DNA from: Sphingobacterium sp. UBA4616
GTDB lineage: Bacteria > Bacteroidota > Bacteroidia > Sphingobacteriales > Sphingobacteriaceae
NCBI GenBank assembly: GCA_002386525.1
Contig: DGIS01000001.1
Location: 46,476-110,475, forward strand
Direction: 5' to 3'
Length of the DNA: 64,000 nt
Made by a program: the position numbers and the translations under genes. Every line of letters starts with the position of its first letter. The first letter of the stretch is position 1. The notes under the pieces were generated by a model, which saw only the letters and a list, made by a program, of their open reading frames with translations, was not told the origin of the DNA and did no database searches. This document shows, piece after piece, positions 61,155-64,000 of this stretch.

Positions 61155-61193
61155 ACAAAGTTCCTCTCTGTCAATGGGAGGAACTTTGTATTT
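61155..61193 (+). terminator. hairpin after pseudo-astacin gene
   Basis: ACAAAGTTCCTC (61155-61166) and GAGGAACTTTGT (61178-61189) form a perfect 12-bp stem; the trailing ATTTC is a poor U tract. Confidence 0.65.
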
Positions 61194-61236
61194 CAAGGTA
61201 TACCTCAAATAGTAATTATATCACTTTCTATTCTTA

Positions 61237-62461
61237 ATGAAATTTAAACCAAAATTTTTAAACGTATTCAGCATAGCTGGAATATTGTTTTTTATTTCTT
61301 GTCAAAAAGAAAACGTTTCTCCTAATTTAGAAAAAGTTGGGAAACAAAATATTAGAACAATCGCTGATGCAAAGAGCATTGCACTTCAATATTATACTGG
61401 AGGTGCAAAGTCTAAGGCAAGTACAAAATCCAATACGGAAGTTAAACCGACGATTAATGAGGTACAGGCTCTGACATCAGATATGCTGAATTCTACTGGT
61501 CTATCTTATGCTAAAACCAAGAGTAGTTCCAGTGGAGATACATTATTATATTATGTTGATTTTTCCGGTGAAAAGGGAGGTATGATTGTATCGAGAAATA
61601 CACAGTGTGAACCGGTACTTGCTATTTTTGATGAAGGGGACTTTTCATTCCAAAATGTACTTCAAAATACGGATAATAATTTGGGCGCACTTTCATTTAT
61701 ATTGTCAGCAGTAGACTATACCGCAATCTTTTAGTATTGATCAACCGGAAATACGAGATGACGGTAGTGGAGGTGGTGGCGGCGGCGGATATGTCCCTGT
61801 TACCTTAGTCGATGAAGTTCTTCCTAAGGTGCGTGTCGAATGGAGTCAATCCCAAGATCCGTTCAATAGATATACCCCTAGTAATTATCCTGCCGGATGT
61901 GTAGCAATAGCGGTTGCACAGGCCTTCACTGTAACTAGATATGTTGGTTCGTTCAATGGTGTAAATCTGAACTATAATGATCTGATTCAATTTAGGGATT
62001 TTACATTCAGAAATTTATTTCCAAGTCAAGCAGATATTTTTGGCCAGTTTGTGAGACAAATCGGGGCTGCTGTCGGTATGGATTATGATGCTTCCGGTAG
62101 TGGGGCTAAAACATCCGATGGAGTAAAATTATTCAGTAACTTTGGTTTGATGAACGTCAATACCAACAAAGCCAATATCAGAAGCACGCTAAAAAATTAT
62201 TCAAATGGGATTATCATTATTAGCTCAAGGACTAAAAAGCCGTTTCTAGGAATTCCAAGAGGTGACGGACATGCATATATCTCTGATGGGTACCGATTAT
62301 ATTCTAATGGATCTGATCTTATTCATGTTAATTATGGCTGGGGTCCAGGGAATGGTAATTTAAATGGTTACTATCTTACTGTTCTTTCATCACCGCATTT
62401 TACAGCTGATGCACCAAGTAGCTTTCCCCATGATTGGGAATTCTATTGCATTTATAAATAA
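61237..62461 (+). pseudogene. second C10-family cysteine protease lipoprotein, frameshifted at a TTTT-TAG site
   Basis: The first frame (61237-61734, 165 residues) has a lipobox FISC and the prodomain (IADAKSIALQYY, YVDFSGEKGGMIVSR) and stops at TAG 61732-61734. The +1 frame is open from 61715 to 62461 and carries a glycine run, the nucleophile Cys in PAGCVAIAVAQAF (codon 61898), His in GDGHAYISDGY (codon 62270) and HVNYGWG. Dropping one T of TTTT (61729-61732) joins them as YTAIFSIDQPE. It may be a pseudogene, a sequencing error, or a +1 programmed shift, since the TTTT directly precedes the stop. The BACON-like lipoprotein gene follows 10 bp later. Confidence 0.75.
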
Positions 62462-62471
62462 ATATTAAAAA

Positions 62472-62909
62472 ATGAAAAACACTTCGATTCTATCCTGTTT
62501 ATTTATCATGGTCACTTTTGTTCTTGCAATAATTTCTTGTGAGGATAAAATAGGATATGCCCATGCCCCTGATTTTAGTTCTGGACCTTTTATCGTAAAG
62601 AAGGAAGGACTTGATTCAACATTTGTATCAAAAAATAATGTTGAATGGCAATTCTTGGATTTAACAGTTGATGGGAAACAATTAGTATTAAATGACAAGT
62701 CCATTGAAACGGAAACTAAAAAGTCTCCGGCCGGTGTCGATAATATTTACCTTATTAAGGGTGAGTGGTTTTCGATCGAAAAATTAGATAATAAAAGAAT
62801 TCAGATTTCTATTGGGAGCAATGAAAAGAATGAATTAAGAACTTTGGATTTTACAATCCATAATGGCAATGGTTTTCGTAAGATTTCCATTAAACAAGAG
62901 GCTAAATAA
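62472..62909 (+). CDS. BACON-like small lipoprotein
   Basis: 145 residues. Lipobox IISC (about 24), then EDKIGY. The C-terminal half ends NELRTLDFTIHNGNGFRKIS and IKQEAK, the strand-and-VxQ pattern of BACON/Ig-like domains. The gene follows the second C10 protease by 10 bp and, as with the first C10 gene, a lipoprotein comes directly after the protease, which favours a partner or inhibitor role. That role is inference. Confidence 0.65.
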   Translation: MKNTSILSCLFIMVTFVLAIISCEDKIGYAHAPDFSSGPFIVKKEGLDSTFVSKNNVEWQFLDLTVDGKQLVLNDKSIETETKKSPAGVDNIYLIKGEWFSIEKLDNKRIQISIGSNEKNELRTLDFTIHNGNGFRKISIKQEAK

Positions 62910-62919
62910 TTTAAATTAA

Positions 62920-62946
62920 GGAGTCGAACTAAATCGGCTCCTTTTT
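62920..62946 (+). terminator. hairpin terminator
   Basis: GGAGTCGA (62920-62927) and TCGGCTCC (62934-62941), one G-U pair, followed by TTTTT. It ends 14 bp before the ATG of the C11 protease gene, leaving no room for a promoter between them. Confidence 0.75.
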
Positions 62947-62959
62947 AATACGGTTAAAC

Positions 62960-64000
62960 ATGAGATTTATACTAAGTTCTATAATATTTGTGTTTCTTTT
63001 CTTTTCGTGTAAAAAAGATGATCCTGTTGAACCTCCAAAAATTAAATACGATCATACGATTATTGTCGTCATGGAGGCTAACAATAATTTAAGACAATAC
63101 GCGCTTGATAATATTAATGATATGGAAATAGCAGCTAATTCTTTTAAAAACGCTGCTGTTTTAGTTTACCTCCGTTCAAGTAATGATAAAGCAATTCTTC
63201 TTCGAGTGAAATTTGATGAGGACTTAAAAGTAATAGCTAGTGATACAATAAAGAAGTATACCATTTCAAATAGTAGTTCACAACAATTGAATATGGCAAT
63301 CAATGATAGCAAGGAATTATTCCCTGCAGAAAGTTATGGTTTAATTTTGTGGTCTCATGCGACCTCATGGGCACCACCTATTTCAAAACGGATAGAAACA
63401 CGGTCCTTTGGAGAAGATCAAGGAAAACAGATGGATATTATTAATTTGAAAAATTCAATTCCATCAGGATTCGAATACATTATATTTGACGCCTGCAACA
63501 TGGCAAGTATAGAAGTTCTTTGGGAATTTAAGGAAAAGACGAAATACATTATTGCATCTCCAACAGAAGTATTAGCAAGTGGCTTTCCTTATAGAAAAGT
63601 GTTACCTTATCTTGCCTATAAGGAGCCTGATTTAATAAATGTTGCACATCAGTATTTTGAACACTATAGTTCTTATACAGGTCAAATGCAATCTGCATCT
63701 GTTACATTGCTTAATACAAAAGAACTTTCTAAACTTTCAAGTTTATGTGCAGATTTATATTTAAAAAATAAGTCGGTTGGTATACCAGTAAGGACCAATG
63801 TCCAAAGATTAGATTATACGGAGGATTTTCCTGTACCAACTTTTGATTTTGTAAATTATTTGGAGGTCAATTTTCCTCTTTCGGAGCTTGGTCCAATTAA
63901 AACGCAGCTTGAGAAAACGATTATTTATAAAAACGCTACAGACCAATTTTTGGGAAAGCCAATTAAGGCTTTTTCTGGACGAGGGTGTAAAGTAAACTGT
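62960..64000 (+). CDS. C11 (clostripain-like) cysteine protease lipoprotein, 3' end outside window
   Basis: 347 codons are visible from ATG 62960. The signal MRFILSSIIFVFLFFSC gives lipid Cys17 followed by KKDDPVEPP, a strong match to the surface-lipoprotein export signal. The C11 core shows IIVVMEANNNLRQYAL, GLILWSHATSW with His133, and IIFDACNMASIEVLWE with the nucleophile Cys179; ASPTEVLASGFPY follows as in clostripain. The family cleaves after Arg or Lys and matures by self-cleavage. In clostripain the His is followed by Gly; here it is Ala. The gene is open to the window edge. Confidence 0.85.
   Translation, partial: MRFILSSIIFVFLFFSCKKDDPVEPPKIKYDHTIIVVMEANNNLRQYALDNINDMEIAANSFKNAAVLVYLRSSNDKAILLRVKFDEDLKVIASDTIKKYTISNSSSQQLNMAINDSKELFPAESYGLILWSHATSWAPPISKRIETRSFGEDQGKQMDIINLKNSIPSGFEYIIFDACNMASIEVLWEFKEKTKYIIASPTEVLASGFPYRKVLPYLAYKEPDLINVAHQYFEHYSSYTGQMQSASVTLLNTKELSKLSSLCADLYLKNKSVGIPVRTNVQRLDYTEDFPVPTFDFVNYLEVNFPLSELGPIKTQLEKTIIYKNATDQFLGKPIKAFSGRGCKVNC

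Overview
The window comes from a Bacteroidota chromosome, most likely a Sphingobacterium or close relative (Sphingobacteriaceae). The basis is family content and style: a Bacteroidota-type 2-oxoglutarate dehydrogenase N-terminus, DUF1080 and DUF3857 proteins, carboxypeptidase-regulatory modules ending in DEVVVT, many lipoproteins, few strong Shine-Dalgarno sites, and -7 boxes of the TAnnTTTG type. No rRNA, tRNA, CRISPR array, insertion sequence or phage gene was recognised. Species assignment is inference.

Layout. 1-5.6 kb: start of sucA, a DASH-type cryptochrome/photolyase, an NAD(P)-binding protein, a UbiD-family decarboxylase and a HopJ-family protein. 5.6-12.3 kb: a VOC protein, a Crp/Fnr regulator divergent from asnB, an exported M28 peptidase coupled to a polysaccharide-deacetylase-like protein, and a CDP-alcohol phosphatidyltransferase. 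12.3-24.1 kb: S9 peptidase, DUF1080 protein, folB, an AAA ATPase, Hsp20, thioesterase, an ECF sigma factor with a membrane partner, UbiB-like kinase, a divergent SDR, YceI with a possible operator, a second Crp/Fnr regulator and a GNAT protein. 24.1-33.5 kb: a DUF1634/TauE pair, then a complete heavy-metal RND efflux operon (TolC, lipoprotein adaptor, CzcA-type pump) preceded by its likely two-component system. 33.6-39.1 kb: Tat-exported phospholipase C, an orphan bioB divergent from a MocR-type regulator that has lost its PLP lysine, and a 31-codon acidic small ORF. 39.2-45.1 kb: DUF3857 protein, an ECF sigma factor with an anti-sigma/TonB-like fusion, and a divergent VWA protein. 45.1-53.2 kb: housekeeping and hypothetical genes, including a desaturase, an XRE regulator, a sugar isomerase-like protein, a tandem Usp protein and an alpha/beta hydrolase.

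53.6-64 kb is the most unusual part: an AT-rich, all-plus-strand cluster of nine secreted or lipidated proteins. It holds two C10 (streptopain-like) cysteine proteases, a clostripain-like C11 protease, a 1030-residue secreted serine hydrolase with an Ig-like domain, an astacin-fold lipoprotein that has lost every zinc ligand, the catalytic Glu and the Met-turn, and four small lipoproteins. Eight of the nine carry a lipobox. The first C10 gene and the hydrolase gene share an exact two-part upstream element at identical spacing from a -7 box, implying co-activation. Both C10 genes are broken by a +1 frameshift between prodomain and catalytic parts: one differs from an intact frame by exactly one extra TTCC repeat unit, the other by one T in a TTTT run next to a stop. 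I read this as an envelope/extracellular proteolysis island with possible phase-variable or decaying proteases, pseudoenzyme partners and putative inhibitor lipoproteins. The function of the island is inference.
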